DNA of 64,000 nucleotides from JAFLCL01 sp039809495 (GTDB lineage: Bacteria > Myxococcota_A > Polyangia > Polyangiales > Sandaracinaceae), in assembly GCA_039809495.1 (NCBI GenBank), contig JBDHVC010000001.1, forward strand, positions 1-64,000, read 5' to 3'. Shown one piece after another: positions 51,708-60,784 of the stretch. Made by a program: the position numbers and the translations under genes. Within the stretch, counting starts at the first letter, position 1. Every line of letters starts with the position of its first letter. Under the pieces are notes generated by a model that searched no databases, was not told the DNA's origin, and saw only the letters and a program-made list of their open reading frames with translations.

Positions 51708-53585
51708 TCACGCGCGCCGCGAACGACGGCGGGTGAGGGTGAGGAGGACGAGGAGCGCCACGCCGAGCGAGAGAGGGCGCCTCTCTGCCGAGGACGTCAA
51801 GGCGCAGGCGCAGCCGCCGCCCGCCGCGCCGCCCGTGTCGAGGGCGCCGTCGATCGTCTCCGCGTCGCGCGGACCGCCGTCCAAGACGCCCGCGTCGGGA
51901 TCCACGGCGGCGTCGACGCGCGGCGGGGGCGTGAGGACGGTGGGGTCGTCGCAGCCGTCGGCGGGGCTCGCGCCCTCGCGGCTGATCTGGAACGCGACGG
52001 GCGTCGTCCAGTCGCTCCAGCCGAGGCCGCGATCGCGATAGCGCGCTCGCCAGCAGAGGTACGCGCCCTCGACCAGCGCGTCCTCGCCGTCGAGCGTGAC
52101 GGGCTCGTCGGTGAGGTCGTCGCCCGCCTGGGTGTCGACGTCGCGGTACCAGTTCTCGTACCAGCGCACGCGATCGGCGAGCGGGTGATCGAATTCGTCG
52201 CAGCGCTCTGCGATCTGCCACTGGGTCGCGCCGTGCTCGTCTCCGTCGGGATCGGCGAAGGGGCTCGCGCGCATCATCGAGCACGCGGCCGTGACGCGCC
52301 CGCGCGGCATGAGCGGCGTCGGCGTCGTCGGCGGCGTGTCGAAGCGGCGCACGAAGATCTCGTCGCGGACCTCGTTGTCCCGCGCCAAGTGCTCGTTGCC
52401 GAGGCTCACGCGGCGCAGGTGCAGGCTCGGATCGTCGCCGGCGGTCACGTCGACGACCACGAAGCCCCACTCGTCCTGGCTCACGCTCACGTCCTCGGAG
52501 TCGTACTGGTTGCGGTACTCGCCCCAGTAGTCGATGTTGCCGCCGGCCGTCGCGACGTTGACCCAGAGGTGCGCGGCGTCGCGCGACGCGCCGCGCGCGT
52601 AGGCGTGCGTGTGGCCGAAGAACTGCGCCGTGACGCGGCCGCAGTCGCGCTGAAAACGCTCCATCCTCGCCGCGACCTGGTTCGCGAAGGGGGCCTCGCC
52701 GAGCGGCCAGAGCTCCGAGACGTTCGCGTGGTGCATGACGACGAAGACGAAGTCGATGTCGTCGTTCGTGCACGCGTCGTCGAGGGCCTCGTCGAGGAAC
52801 GCCTCCTGCGGGCCGAGGGCGATGTAGAAGTTCGAGTCGAGCCCGATCACGCGGACGTTGCCTCGGTCGAGCCGCCACCACCGCTCTCGGTTCTCGGCGC
52901 TCGTGCCCTCCTCGGGGAGGTGGAAATAGGCGTAGTAGAAGGGCGAATTGCTCTCGTGGTTGCCGAGGGTCGGATAGAACGGGACGTGCCGCATGAGCGA
53001 CGCGCCCGGGCGAAAGAACTCGTCCTCCCAGCGCACGTACTCGAGCCCGCGATCGACGAGATCGCCTGGAACGACGACGAGCGAGATCGCCTGATCGAGA
53101 TCGCCGTCTCCGGCGACGAAGCGCTCGACGCCATCCTCGATGATGTGCCGATAGACGTCGGGGTTGGCGGGGTCGCGCTGCATGTCGCTCATGAAGACGA
53201 AGCGCAGGCTCGCCTCGGCGCTCGGGAGCGAGGGGGTCGAGAAGTACGCGATCGCGCTCTCCGCGCCGCCCGTGTGGACGCGGTAGTAGTAGCGCGTCGC
53301 GGGGCTGAGCCCGGTGAGCTCGACCTCGTGGACGCGCGCGTCGCCCTCGGTCGGGACGCTCGACCCGGTCGCGGACGCGCCGAGCGCCTCGGCGGGCCCC
53401 CACTCGACGCGGCTCTCCTCGCCCGACGTGGTCTCCCACAGGATCCACGCGGACGTCGGCCGCACGTCCTGTACGTAGGGCGGGACGTGGATCGCCTGGG
53501 CGAACGCGGCTGCGTGCGCCAGCGAGAAGGTGAGAGCGAGGGCGCAGGCGACGAGCGCCCGGGGTGCACGAGCCGAGGACCGCAT
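51708..53585 (-). CDS. Purple acid phosphatase-like phosphoesterase with MYXO-CTERM-type tail
   Basis: A 625-residue exported protein. Signal peptide (ACALALTFSLAHAAAFAQA), an Fn3-like domain (~35-125; ILWETTSGEESRVEWG, ARVHEVELTGLSPATRYYYRV), then a calcineurin-like phosphoesterase core: FVFMSDMQRD, VVVPGDLVDRGLEYV, YPTLGNHESN, FVVMHHAN, and AQFFGHTHAYARG. The order fits purple acid phosphatases, which cleave phosphate esters with a two-metal centre. A late beta-domain follows, and the C-terminus has an Asp/Ala linker, GGGCACAL, a hydrophobic helix and RRRSRRA, as in proteins sorted to the myxobacterial outer surface. The upstream GMC gene ends 18 bases before it, suggesting cotranscription. 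Confidence 0.88.
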   Translation of the reverse strand: MRSSARAPRALVACALALTFSLAHAAAFAQAIHVPPYVQDVRPTSAWILWETTSGEESRVEWGPAEALGASATGSSVPTEGDARVHEVELTGLSPATRYYYRVHTGGAESAIAYFSTPSLPSAEASLRFVFMSDMQRDPANPDVYRHIIEDGVERFVAGDGDLDQAISLVVVPGDLVDRGLEYVRWEDEFFRPGASLMRHVPFYPTLGNHESNSPFYYAYFHLPEEGTSAENRERWWRLDRGNVRVIGLDSNFYIALGPQEAFLDEALDDACTNDDIDFVFVVMHHANVSELWPLGEAPFANQVAARMERFQRDCGRVTAQFFGHTHAYARGASRDAAHLWVNVATAGGNIDYWGEYRNQYDSEDVSVSQDEWGFVVVDVTAGDDPSLHLRRVSLGNEHLARDNEVRDEIFVRRFDTPPTTPTPLMPRGRVTAACSMMRASPFADPDGDEHGATQWQIAERCDEFDHPLADRVRWYENWYRDVDTQAGDDLTDEPVTLDGEDALVEGAYLCWRARYRDRGLGWSDWTTPVAFQISREGASPADGCDDPTVLTPPPRVDAAVDPDAGVLDGGPRDAETIDGALDTGGAAGGGCACALTSSAERRPLSLGVALLVLLTLTRRRSRRA

Positions 53586-53603
53586 CGCGCGAGTGTAGCG
53601 ACT

Positions 53604-56066
53604 TCAGGCGCCCGGCGACGCGGGGACTTGTTCGGCGAGCACATCGGCGGTCGCGACCCGAAACGTCGCGAGCCACGATGGGAGGTCGCGGAGCGCGAAG
53701 CGGAGCAGGCCCTCGGCGACGAGCTCTCCCTCACGTCGGAGCTCGGTGTGGAGACGTGTCATGCCGAGCCCGAGGAAGAGACGCGCGTGCTTCTCGCCGC
53801 GTAGCGACCAGCGGGCGCCTGTCGCGTCCGCGAACGACACGTCGTAGAGGAGCGTCCCCCGCTCCTCCGCTGGCCGCATCGTGAGGGTGCCGACGCACGG
53901 GCGCTCGATCGCGACGTCCTCGACCGTGATCGTGCCCTCGAGCTCGAGGACCACGCCACGCGCGCGCCACGCGTCGTTGAGCCTCGTGTGGGCCGACGCC
54001 GTCACGGTGAGGGTGACCGCGAGCGCCCGCTCGTCCGCCGCGCGGACGCAGCGCCCGCGCATCGTCTCGTCGAACACGATCGCGCGCTTCGTGAGGCGCT
54101 CGGCCCGCCTCGCGTGCCCGCGCTCCCGCTCGACCACGCACCGCTCGACGTAGCCCGCGGCGCGCTCGGAGAGCGCCATGATCGTGATCTGCGGGTTCAC
54201 GCCGAGCGGGCCGGGCACGGCCGATCCGTCGGTGATGAAGAGGCCGGGTACGTCGAAGCTCTCGTGCTCCGGTCCGACGACGTGGCGCGTCGAGCTCGCG
54301 CCCATGCGGCAGGTCCCGAGCGGGTGGTACGCCGTGAGCGCGAGGTGGTGGGCGCGGAGGGTCCCGATCCCTCGCGTCTCGAGGCGCTCGACGTCGTCCA
54401 ACCCGCGGAGGCGAGCGAAGCGCGTCATCCCCGGGAGCACCTCGGTCGCCCCGGCCGCGAAGAAGACGCGCGCCAGGATCGCCTGGGCGCGAACGACGCG
54501 GCGCACGTCCTCGGAGGAGAGGTCGTAGCGGATGCGCGCGCCGCCGCCTCCCGCGCGCGTGACGCGCCCGCGCCCCGTGTCGCGCAGCATGAAGCCGAAG
54601 AACGCCATGTGATCGAGCGCGCCGAGCTGCTCGGTCCATCGACGTCCGACCGAGCCGAGCGCCGCCGCGGCGACCGGGGGGGGTGGATAGCCGCCCTCGA
54701 AGCGGATCCCGAGCGCCGCGAATTCCTCGATCGCGTAGCTCTGCGGGACCCCCTCCCAGCCTCGGACGGGCTCCGGCATGCGCGCGAACGCGTAGCCAGC
54801 GGGGTGGATCGAGAGGTTCCTGCCGACCTCGCCCGAGCTGTTCGCGAGCCCGTTCTCGAGGAGCAGGAGCGGGGTGTGGATCGCCCCGCACGCGAGGACG
54901 ACGGCCTTCGCGCGGACGACGAGCCGCGACGGCCTGCCCTCGCCGCCGACGGAGATCGCCTCGACCCCCGCCGCGCGCCCTCGCTCGCGCACGATCCGCG
55001 TCACCTTCGCGTGGTGGTAGAGCACGGCGCCCGCGCGCAAGGCGCGGGGCACGTAGCTCACGTTCGTCGAGCGCTTCGCGTCCGTCGGGCAGCCGAAGCA
55101 GCACGTCGCCTGCGCGTCACAGCCGGGCGCGTTGCGATGGAGCGGCCCGTGCGCGTAGCCGAGCGCGTCCGCGCCGCGCGCGATCACCTCGCCGATCTTC
55201 CCGACGATCGACGGGGGGCAGGGGGCGACCGAGAGCTCGCGCTCGACGTGCTCGAAGTAGGGGTCGAGGCTGCCAGGCCCGAGCGTCGAGAGCCCCTCCT
55301 CGAGCACCCAGCGCCGCTGGACGTCCTCCGGGGTGCGGTAGCAGGTGCCCGAATTGATCGTCGTCGTCCCGCCGACCGTCTTGCCGAGCGGGAGCGGGAT
55401 GAGCGTGTTGCCGATCGTGTGCGTGAGCCCGGCGTCTCGGTAGAGCAGAGCCTGCCTCTCGACCGCGCGCCCGACGAAGTCGCGTCGCGTGAAGTCGCCG
55501 CCCTCCTCCAGCATCGCGACGCCGTGGCCCCGCTCGGCGAGCACCGCGGCGAGGGGCGCGCCCCCCGCGCCCGTCCCGACGACGACCACGTCGACCTCGA
55601 TCTCGCGGTCCTCGTCGATGGACGCGAGATCGATGCGGTTGGCGTCGAAGGCGTGGCGCTCGATGCGCGCGATCGGGGCGTGCGACGCGCCGTAGCCGAG
55701 CGCGCGCTGGACGCCGGGCTCCTCGGCTCGGACGAGCTCGATCGGCGCGGTGACCGCGCGCACGAGCCAGCTCGTCGTGGCTCCCTCGGCGAGGGCCTCG
55801 AGGACCTCGATCCGTCGCGGGAGGGGCAGGCGCGAGAGCGGACGCCCGGCGACCGGGAGGGCCGCGTCGTCGAGCACGCGCGCGAGCAGCTTCCACCCCT
55901 CGAACGCGTGCGGCAGGTGACCCGCGACGAGCGACGCCGCGCGCTCGACGCAGTCTCCGCTCGGCGGCGGGAGGAGCGGCCCCTCCGGCGTCGCCGCCTC
56001 CGCGATGCGGAGCAGGCGCCAGCGCTCACGGGGCGACAAGGCCGCTTGGGCGATATCGTGACTCAT
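53604..56066 (-). CDS. GMC-type FAD oxidoreductase with extra C-terminal domain
   Basis: An 820-residue flavoprotein. Residues ~1-145 are a helical domain of unclear function. The FAD-binding motif is VVVVGTGAGGAPLAAVLAERGHGVAMLEEGG (~154-184), then GKTVGGTTTINSGTCYRTPE, the Cys-rich CFGCPTDAKRSTNVSYVPRAL, AVVLACGAIHTPLLLLENGL, and the active-site segments AYHPLGTCRMG and GLFITDGSAVPGPLGVNPQITIMALSERAA, which hold the His and Asn of the family. The order fits long-chain alcohol or cholesterol oxidase-type enzymes rather than sugar oxidases. The last ~140 residues after the catalytic part have no recognised fold and are an addition. The substrate is unknown; a hydrophobic alcohol is inferred. 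Confidence 0.88.
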   Translation of the reverse strand: MSHDIAQAALSPRERWRLLRIAEAATPEGPLLPPPSGDCVERAASLVAGHLPHAFEGWKLLARVLDDAALPVAGRPLSRLPLPRRIEVLEALAEGATTSWLVRAVTAPIELVRAEEPGVQRALGYGASHAPIARIERHAFDANRIDLASIDEDREIEVDVVVVGTGAGGAPLAAVLAERGHGVAMLEEGGDFTRRDFVGRAVERQALLYRDAGLTHTIGNTLIPLPLGKTVGGTTTINSGTCYRTPEDVQRRWVLEEGLSTLGPGSLDPYFEHVERELSVAPCPPSIVGKIGEVIARGADALGYAHGPLHRNAPGCDAQATCCFGCPTDAKRSTNVSYVPRALRAGAVLYHHAKVTRIVRERGRAAGVEAISVGGEGRPSRLVVRAKAVVLACGAIHTPLLLLENGLANSSGEVGRNLSIHPAGYAFARMPEPVRGWEGVPQSYAIEEFAALGIRFEGGYPPPPVAAAALGSVGRRWTEQLGALDHMAFFGFMLRDTGRGRVTRAGGGGARIRYDLSSEDVRRVVRAQAILARVFFAAGATEVLPGMTRFARLRGLDDVERLETRGIGTLRAHHLALTAYHPLGTCRMGASSTRHVVGPEHESFDVPGLFITDGSAVPGPLGVNPQITIMALSERAAGYVERCVVERERGHARRAERLTKRAIVFDETMRGRCVRAADERALAVTLTVTASAHTRLNDAWRARGVVLELEGTITVEDVAIERPCVGTLTMRPAEERGTLLYDVSFADATGARWSLRGEKHARLFLGLGMTRLHTELRREGELVAEGLLRFALRDLPSWLATFRVATADVLAEQVPASPGA

Positions 56067-56067
56067 T

Positions 56068-56088
56068 GGTCATGGTATACGGATGACC
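56068..56088. promoter_or_regulatory. Inverted repeat upstream of the GMC gene
   Basis: GGTCAT (56068-56073) and ATGACC (56083-56088), a perfect six-base inverted repeat with nine bases between, directly before the GMC start and within the 153-base divergent gap with the CrtC-like gene. It could be an operator; no regulator is linked. Confidence 0.35.
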
Positions 56089-56219
56089 CGCGCGCGGCGC
56101 AACCCGCGGCGTGTCTGTGAATACTCCGGTAACGTTCGGTGGCGCTTGCCCAGCGCGCTGCCTGGCCGGATAAACATGACCGCTTCGTACCGATCGCTGG
56201 GACGCAGGAGGGAGGCCGC

Positions 56220-57257
56220 ATGGGGCGCGATTTCGAGGACGAGACGAGGGCCCGCTGGAACGGAGCGCGGACGCTCGGCGACGCTCGGCGCGGCGCGTAC
56301 GAGAGCTGGTTTCAGCGCGCGAACCACCCGACGCGTCCGCTCGCGTTCTGGCTGCGCTACACGATCTTCGCGCCGCGTGGGCGCGAGGTGGACGCCATCG
56401 GGGAGCTCTGGGCGATCTACTTCGACGGGGAGCGACGGCGCGTGCACGCGGTGAAGCGAGAGCACCCGATCGCGGCGTGTCGGTTCGCGCGGGACGGGCT
56501 CGACGTGACGATCGGCGACGCCTGGCTGCGCGCCGACGCGCTCGCCGGGAGCGCTACGCGTGGGGCCACGCGCCTCGCCTGGTCGCTCCGCTACGGCTCG
56601 CCGAGGGCGCCGCTCCTGCTCCTACCCGAGCGCCTCTATCGAGGGGGCTTCCCGAAGGCGAAGGTGCTCGTCGGCTCACCGCTCGCGCGCTACGCGGGGA
56701 CGCTCGAGGTGAACGACGAGCGCGTCGAGGTCGAGGGGTGGGTCGGCTCGCAGAACCACAACTGGGGGAGCGAGCACACGGCGCGCTACGCGTGGGGTCA
56801 GGTCGCGGGCTTCGACGACGCGGCGGACGCGTTCCTCGAGGTGACGACGGCCCAGGTGCGGCTCGGCGCGCTCGCGGGGCGCTCGCTCCTCACGCCGAAG
56901 ATGACGATCCTCGCGCTCTCCCTCGACGGCGAGGAGCACCGCTTCACCTCGATCCCACGCGCGCTCGCCGCGCGCGGGCGCTACCGGCCCTTCGAGTGGC
57001 GGTTCTCGACCGGCGATCGGCGCACCCACGTCGAGGGGACGATCGCGGCGCCGCGCTGGTCGTTCGTCGCGCTGCCCTACGGCAACCCGCCCGGCGGGGT
57101 GAAGACGTGCCTCAACTCGAAGCTCGCGAGCTGCCGGCTGCGTGTCGAGCGCCGCGGCCTGCCGACGCGCACGCTCGTGACGGAGCATCGCGCCGCGTTC
57201 GAGCTCCTCTCGGACGATCCGGCGCCGCGCGACGTCGCGACGCTCGCCGCGCGCTGA
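56220..57257 (+). CDS. CrtC-like/AttH-type lipocalin-fold protein
   Basis: A 345-residue protein without a signal peptide. The ATG follows GGAGGGAGGC. It contains the family-like segments ESWFQRANHPTRPLAFWLRYTIF, VEVEGWVGSQNHNWGSEHTARYAWGQVAGFD and PYGNPPGGVKTCLNSKLASCRLRV, which recall hydroxyneurosporene/carotenoid 1,2-hydratase (CrtC) and AttH-type double-lipocalin proteins. The NHNWG-x9-YAWGQ segment is the most telling. It may bind or hydrate a hydrophobic polyene, or act on another lipid. Its divergent GMC neighbour is also likely to use a hydrophobic alcohol, so a shared lipid pathway is possible. Confidence 0.65.
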   Translation: MGRDFEDETRARWNGARTLGDARRGAYESWFQRANHPTRPLAFWLRYTIFAPRGREVDAIGELWAIYFDGERRRVHAVKREHPIAACRFARDGLDVTIGDAWLRADALAGSATRGATRLAWSLRYGSPRAPLLLLPERLYRGGFPKAKVLVGSPLARYAGTLEVNDERVEVEGWVGSQNHNWGSEHTARYAWGQVAGFDDAADAFLEVTTAQVRLGALAGRSLLTPKMTILALSLDGEEHRFTSIPRALAARGRYRPFEWRFSTGDRRTHVEGTIAAPRWSFVALPYGNPPGGVKTCLNSKLASCRLRVERRGLPTRTLVTEHRAAFELLSDDPAPRDVATLAAR

Positions 57258-57266
57258 CGGCGCGCC

Positions 57267-58145
57267 TCACCCGGTGGGACTGCTGAGGGGTGAGACCGGC
57301 TCGAGGCGCGCGAGCACGTCGCGCAGCGCGTCTCGCCAGGCGGGCATCGGCCCGAGGAGCGCCTCGGTCTTCGAGAGGTCGAGGACGCTGTAGCGGGGGC
57401 GCTTCGCGGGGGTCGGCCACTCGGCGCTCGACACGGGCTCGACCGCGCAGCGCTCTCTGAGCCCGAGGCCCTCCACGATCGCGCGCGCGAATTCGAACCA
57501 GCTGCACGCGCCGCCGTCCGTGACGTGGAAGGTGCCGCGCGCGTCGCGCGCGAGGAGCGCGAGGGTCGTCCTCGCGAGGTGCTCGGCGCTGGTCGGGCGG
57601 CCGCGCTGGTCGTCGACGACGCGGAGGGTGGGACGGAGCGCCGCGTTCTTCGCGATCGTGCGGACGAAGTTCTTGCCCCACGGCGCGTAGAGCCAGCTCG
57701 TCCGGACGTAGAGGTGCTCCACACCGCTCTCGCGGAGCCGCTCCTCGCCTATGGCCTTGCTGCGGCCGTAGGCGCCGATCGGCGCGAGCTCCGCGTCGAC
57801 CGGGTACGGGGCGTGCGCCTCCCCGTCGAAGACGTAGTCGGTGCCGAAGTGGACGAGCGTCGCCCCGAGCGCGATGCAGCGCTCGGCGAGCGCGCCCACC
57901 CCGTCGGCGTTGATCGCGGTCGCGCGCGCCTCCTCGATCTCGGCGTCGTCGACGGCCGTGTAGGCCGCGCAGTTGACGACGAGCGCCGGGCGGAGATCGT
58001 CGAGCCGGCGGAGCGTCTCGGGTCGCGCGAGATCGATCTCGGGGTAGTCGAGCGCGAAGAGCGCGACGTCGTCCGAGCGCGCGAGCGCCGCCTCGAACGC
58101 GCGCCCCAGCATGCCACCGCGCCCGACCAACGCGACGCGCCTCAA
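57267..58145 (-). CDS. rfbD: dTDP-4-dehydrorhamnose reductase
   Basis: A 292-residue extended SDR that reduces dTDP-4-keto-rhamnose to dTDP-L-rhamnose. The start is a TTG that overlaps the rfbC stop as TTGA; it gives MRRVALVGRGGMLGRAFEAAL, the family NAD-binding start. VVNCAAYTAVDDAE, GTDYVFDGEAHAPYP and the catalytic YxxxK in YGRSKAIGEE follow. The C-terminal substrate domain includes RTSWLYAPWGKNFVRTI and the late RPRYSVLDLSKTEALLG. Last gene of the rhamnose operon. Confidence 0.94.
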   Translation of the reverse strand: MRRVALVGRGGMLGRAFEAALARSDDVALFALDYPEIDLARPETLRRLDDLRPALVVNCAAYTAVDDAEIEEARATAINADGVGALAERCIALGATLVHFGTDYVFDGEAHAPYPVDAELAPIGAYGRSKAIGEERLRESGVEHLYVRTSWLYAPWGKNFVRTIAKNAALRPTLRVVDDQRGRPTSAEHLARTTLALLARDARGTFHVTDGGACSWFEFARAIVEGLGLRERCAVEPVSSAEWPTPAKRPRYSVLDLSKTEALLGPMPAWRDALRDVLARLEPVSPLSSPTG

Positions 58146-58723
58146 CGTCGCCCTCCGCGCGCGGCGGCCGCCCCGTAGCGAGGCAAGCGCTCGGGATCGA
58201 GGTCGCGGAGCCGGGGGCTCGTCGCGTCCTTGGGCGAGAGCGTCGGGCGCTCGATCGGCCAGCGGATCCCGATGTCCGGGTCGTCCCACCGGATCCCGAG
58301 CTCGTCCTCGCGCGCGTAGACGTCGGTGCACTTGTACGCGAAGAGGCAGCGATCGCTCGTCACGGCGAAGCCGTGCGCGAAGCCGGGCGGGATCCAGATC
58401 TGGCGATGGTTCTCGCTCGTGAGCTCGACGCCGACCCAGCGCCCGAAGCTCGGCGAGCCGTGGCGCACATCCACGGCGACGTCGAAGACCGCGCCCTCGG
58501 GCACCCAGACGAGCTTGCCCTGCTCGTGCGGCGACTGGAGGTGGAGGCCGCGGAGGATCCCGCGCGTCGAGCTCGAGAGGTTGTCCTGCACGAACGGGAG
58601 GGTGATGCCCGCCTCGCGGTAGCGCGCCTCGCTCCACGTCTCCTGGAACCAGCCGCGCGCGTCGCCGAAGACGTCGGGCTCGACGACGAGGACCTCGGGG
58701 AGCGCGGTCTGCATGAAGCGCAT
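58142..58723 (-). CDS. rfbC: dTDP-4-dehydrorhamnose 3,5-epimerase
   Basis: A 193-residue cupin epimerase. Landmarks: PDVFGDARGWFQETW, FVQDNLSSSTRGILRGLHLQSPHEQGKLVWV (the catalytic base His in RGLHLQ), DVAVDVRHGSPSFGRWVGVELTSEN, and IPPGFAHGFAVTS with the acid Tyr region in FAYKCTDVYARE. It acts between RmlB and RmlD. The ATG shares a base with the rfbA stop (TGATG); a second ATG lies three codons in. rfbD overlaps at its end. Confidence 0.95.
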   Translation of the reverse strand: MRFMQTALPEVLVVEPDVFGDARGWFQETWSEARYREAGITLPFVQDNLSSSTRGILRGLHLQSPHEQGKLVWVPEGAVFDVAVDVRHGSPSFGRWVGVELTSENHRQIWIPPGFAHGFAVTSDRCLFAYKCTDVYAREDELGIRWDDPDIGIRWPIERPTLSPKDATSPRLRDLDPERLPRYGAAAARGGRR

Positions 58724-59610
58724 CAGGAGCGCTCTCTCGCGAGGTCGAGGAGGTACTGGCCGTAGGCGGTCTTCGCGAGCGGCCGCGCGAGCGCCTCGAG
58801 CTGCGCGCGATCGATCCAGCGCTGGTGGAAGGCGACCTCCTCGGGGCAGGCGATCTGGAGGCCCTGGCGCTCTTGGATCGTCTGCACGAAGAGGGCGGCC
58901 TGGAGGAGCGAGCTCGGCGTCCCCGTGTCGAGCCACGCGACGCCGCGCCCGAAGCGCTCGAGGCGCAGCGCCCCGCGCTCGAGGTAGAGGCGGTTCAGGT
59001 CGGTGATCTCGAGCTCGCCGCGGGGGCTCGGCGAGAGCGTGCGCGCGAGGGCGCTGGCGTGCTCGTCGTAGAAGTAGAGGCCGGCGACGGCGTAGTTCGA
59101 GCGCGGCGTCGCGGGCTTCTCCTCGAGGCTGAGCACGCGCCCCGCGGCGTCGATCTCCGCGACGCCGTAGGCCTCCGGGTTCTTGACCCAGTAGCCGAAG
59201 ACGGTCGCGCCCTCCTCGCGCGCGCTCGCGGCCTCGAGCAGCCCCTGGAGCCCGTGGCCATAGAAGATGTTGTCACCGAGGACGAGCGCCGACGGCGCGT
59301 CTGCGAGGAACGCCTCGGCGATCAGGTACGCCTGCGCGAGCCCCTCTGGCTTGGGCTGGACGGCGTACTCGAGGCGCATGCCCCACTGCGCGCCGTCACC
59401 GAGCAGCTGCACGAAGAGCGCCTGCTCGTGCGGCGTCGTGATGATCAGCGCCTCGCGGATCCCCGCCAACATCAGCGTGGTCAGCGGGTAGTAGATCATC
59501 GGCTTGTCGTAGATCGGCATGAGCTGCTTGCTCACGGCCTTCGTGAGCGGGTGGAGCCGCGTGCCGCTCCCGCCCGCGAGGACGATCCCTCTTCTCGCCG
59601 CTCTCGCCAT
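58723..59610 (-). CDS. rfbA: Glucose-1-phosphate thymidylyltransferase
   Basis: A 295-residue nucleotidyltransferase that makes dTDP-glucose from dTTP and glucose 1-phosphate. RGIVLAGGSGTRLHPLTKAVSKQLMPIYDKPMIYYPL is the diagnostic N-terminus; ALVLGDNIFYGHGL holds the metal-binding Asp, and EEKPATPRSNYAVAGLYFYD, RGVAWLDTGTPSSLLQA complete the pattern. It is the family's usual length. It starts three bases after the rfbB stop. Confidence 0.97.
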   Translation of the reverse strand: MARAARRGIVLAGGSGTRLHPLTKAVSKQLMPIYDKPMIYYPLTTLMLAGIREALIITTPHEQALFVQLLGDGAQWGMRLEYAVQPKPEGLAQAYLIAEAFLADAPSALVLGDNIFYGHGLQGLLEAASAREEGATVFGYWVKNPEAYGVAEIDAAGRVLSLEEKPATPRSNYAVAGLYFYDEHASALARTLSPSPRGELEITDLNRLYLERGALRLERFGRGVAWLDTGTPSSLLQAALFVQTIQERQGLQIACPEEVAFHQRWIDRAQLEALARPLAKTAYGQYLLDLARERS

Positions 59611-59613
59611 CGC

Positions 59614-60690
59614 TCATCGACTCCCGTAATTCGCCGCGATCCAGCGCCGGTACTCGCCGCTCGAGATGCTCTCGACCCACGCCTGGTTCGCGAGGTACCA
59701 GCGCACGGTGGCCTCCATCCCGCTCTCGAACGTGTGGGCGGGGCGAAACCCGAGCGCGCGCTCGATCTTCGACGCGTCGATCGCGTAGCGGAGATCGTGG
59801 CCGGGGCGGTCTTTGACGTAGCGCTTGAGCGCGAGGAGCGACTCGACGTCGACCCCCGTCTGCTCGGCGACGAGCCGCGCGAGCGTGTCGACGACGTCGA
59901 TGTTGCGGCGCTCGTTGCGCCCGCCGACGTTGTACGTCTCGCCGTCCACGCCGCGCTCGAGGACGGTCCAGATCGCGTCGGTGTGATCGTCGACGTAGAG
60001 CCAGTCGCGGACGTTGAGCCCCTGGCCGTAGATCGGGAGCGGCTCGCGCGCGAGCATCCGCTGGATCATCAGCGGCACGAGCTTCTCCGGGAATTGCCGC
60101 GGGCCGTAGTTGTTCGAGCAATTCGTGATGCGGACGGGGAGCGCGTAGGTGCGGCCGTAGGCTCGCACGAGGTGATCGCTCGCGGCCTTCGTCGAGGAGT
60201 AGGGGCTCGACGGGTCGTAGCGCGTCTCCTCCGTGAACGCGCCCGTCGGCCCGAGCGAGCCGTAGACCTCGTCGGTCGAGACGTGGTGGAACACGCGGGG
60301 GCGGCCCTCGGCGTCGAGGCACGGCGCGCCGGGGCGCGGCGACCAGTGCCTGCGCGCGATCTCGAGGAGGTTGAAGGTCCCCTCCACGTTCGTGCGCAGG
60401 AACTCGCGGGGGCCGAGGATCGAGCGATCGACGTGAGACTCCGCGGCGAAGTGGACGATGACGTCCGGCGGCTCGTCGTGGGCGAGGTGATCGAGGGCGT
60501 CGAGGTCGGCGATGTCCACGCGCGCGAAGCCGTAGTTGTCCCGCCCTGCGATCGGCTCGAGCGAGCGGGGGTTCGCCGCGTACGTGAGCTTGTCGACGTT
60601 GACGAAGCGCCGCTCGGGCGCCCGCGGGACCGAGCGCAGGAGGAAGCTCGAACCGATGAAGCCCGCGCCGCCGGTGACCCAGATGACCAT
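59614..60690 (-). CDS. rfbB: dTDP-glucose 4,6-dehydratase
   Basis: A 358-residue SDR, first enzyme after dTDP-glucose. VTGGAGFIGSSFLLR is the NAD loop; HFAAESHVDRSI and HHVSTDEVYGSLGP (Thr-Asp-Glu) carry active-site residues; YSSTKAASDHLVRAY has the catalytic YxxxK; and ITNCSNNYGPRQFPEKLVPLMI and RDWLYVDDHTDAIW are the substrate region. It heads the operon rfbB-A-C-D on the minus strand. The unrelated hypothetical gene ends 94 bases upstream. Confidence 0.97.
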   Translation of the reverse strand: MVIWVTGGAGFIGSSFLLRSVPRAPERRFVNVDKLTYAANPRSLEPIAGRDNYGFARVDIADLDALDHLAHDEPPDVIVHFAAESHVDRSILGPREFLRTNVEGTFNLLEIARRHWSPRPGAPCLDAEGRPRVFHHVSTDEVYGSLGPTGAFTEETRYDPSSPYSSTKAASDHLVRAYGRTYALPVRITNCSNNYGPRQFPEKLVPLMIQRMLAREPLPIYGQGLNVRDWLYVDDHTDAIWTVLERGVDGETYNVGGRNERRNIDVVDTLARLVAEQTGVDVESLLALKRYVKDRPGHDLRYAIDASKIERALGFRPAHTFESGMEATVRWYLANQAWVESISSGEYRRWIAANYGSR

Positions 60691-60784
60691 CGATGACCTC
60701 GTCGCGCCGCCGGGCGAGGGCCGAGCGGGGGCCGAACCGTGGCACGGCTTCCCGCGTCCAACAACGCGGATCCCGCGCAGGCGC

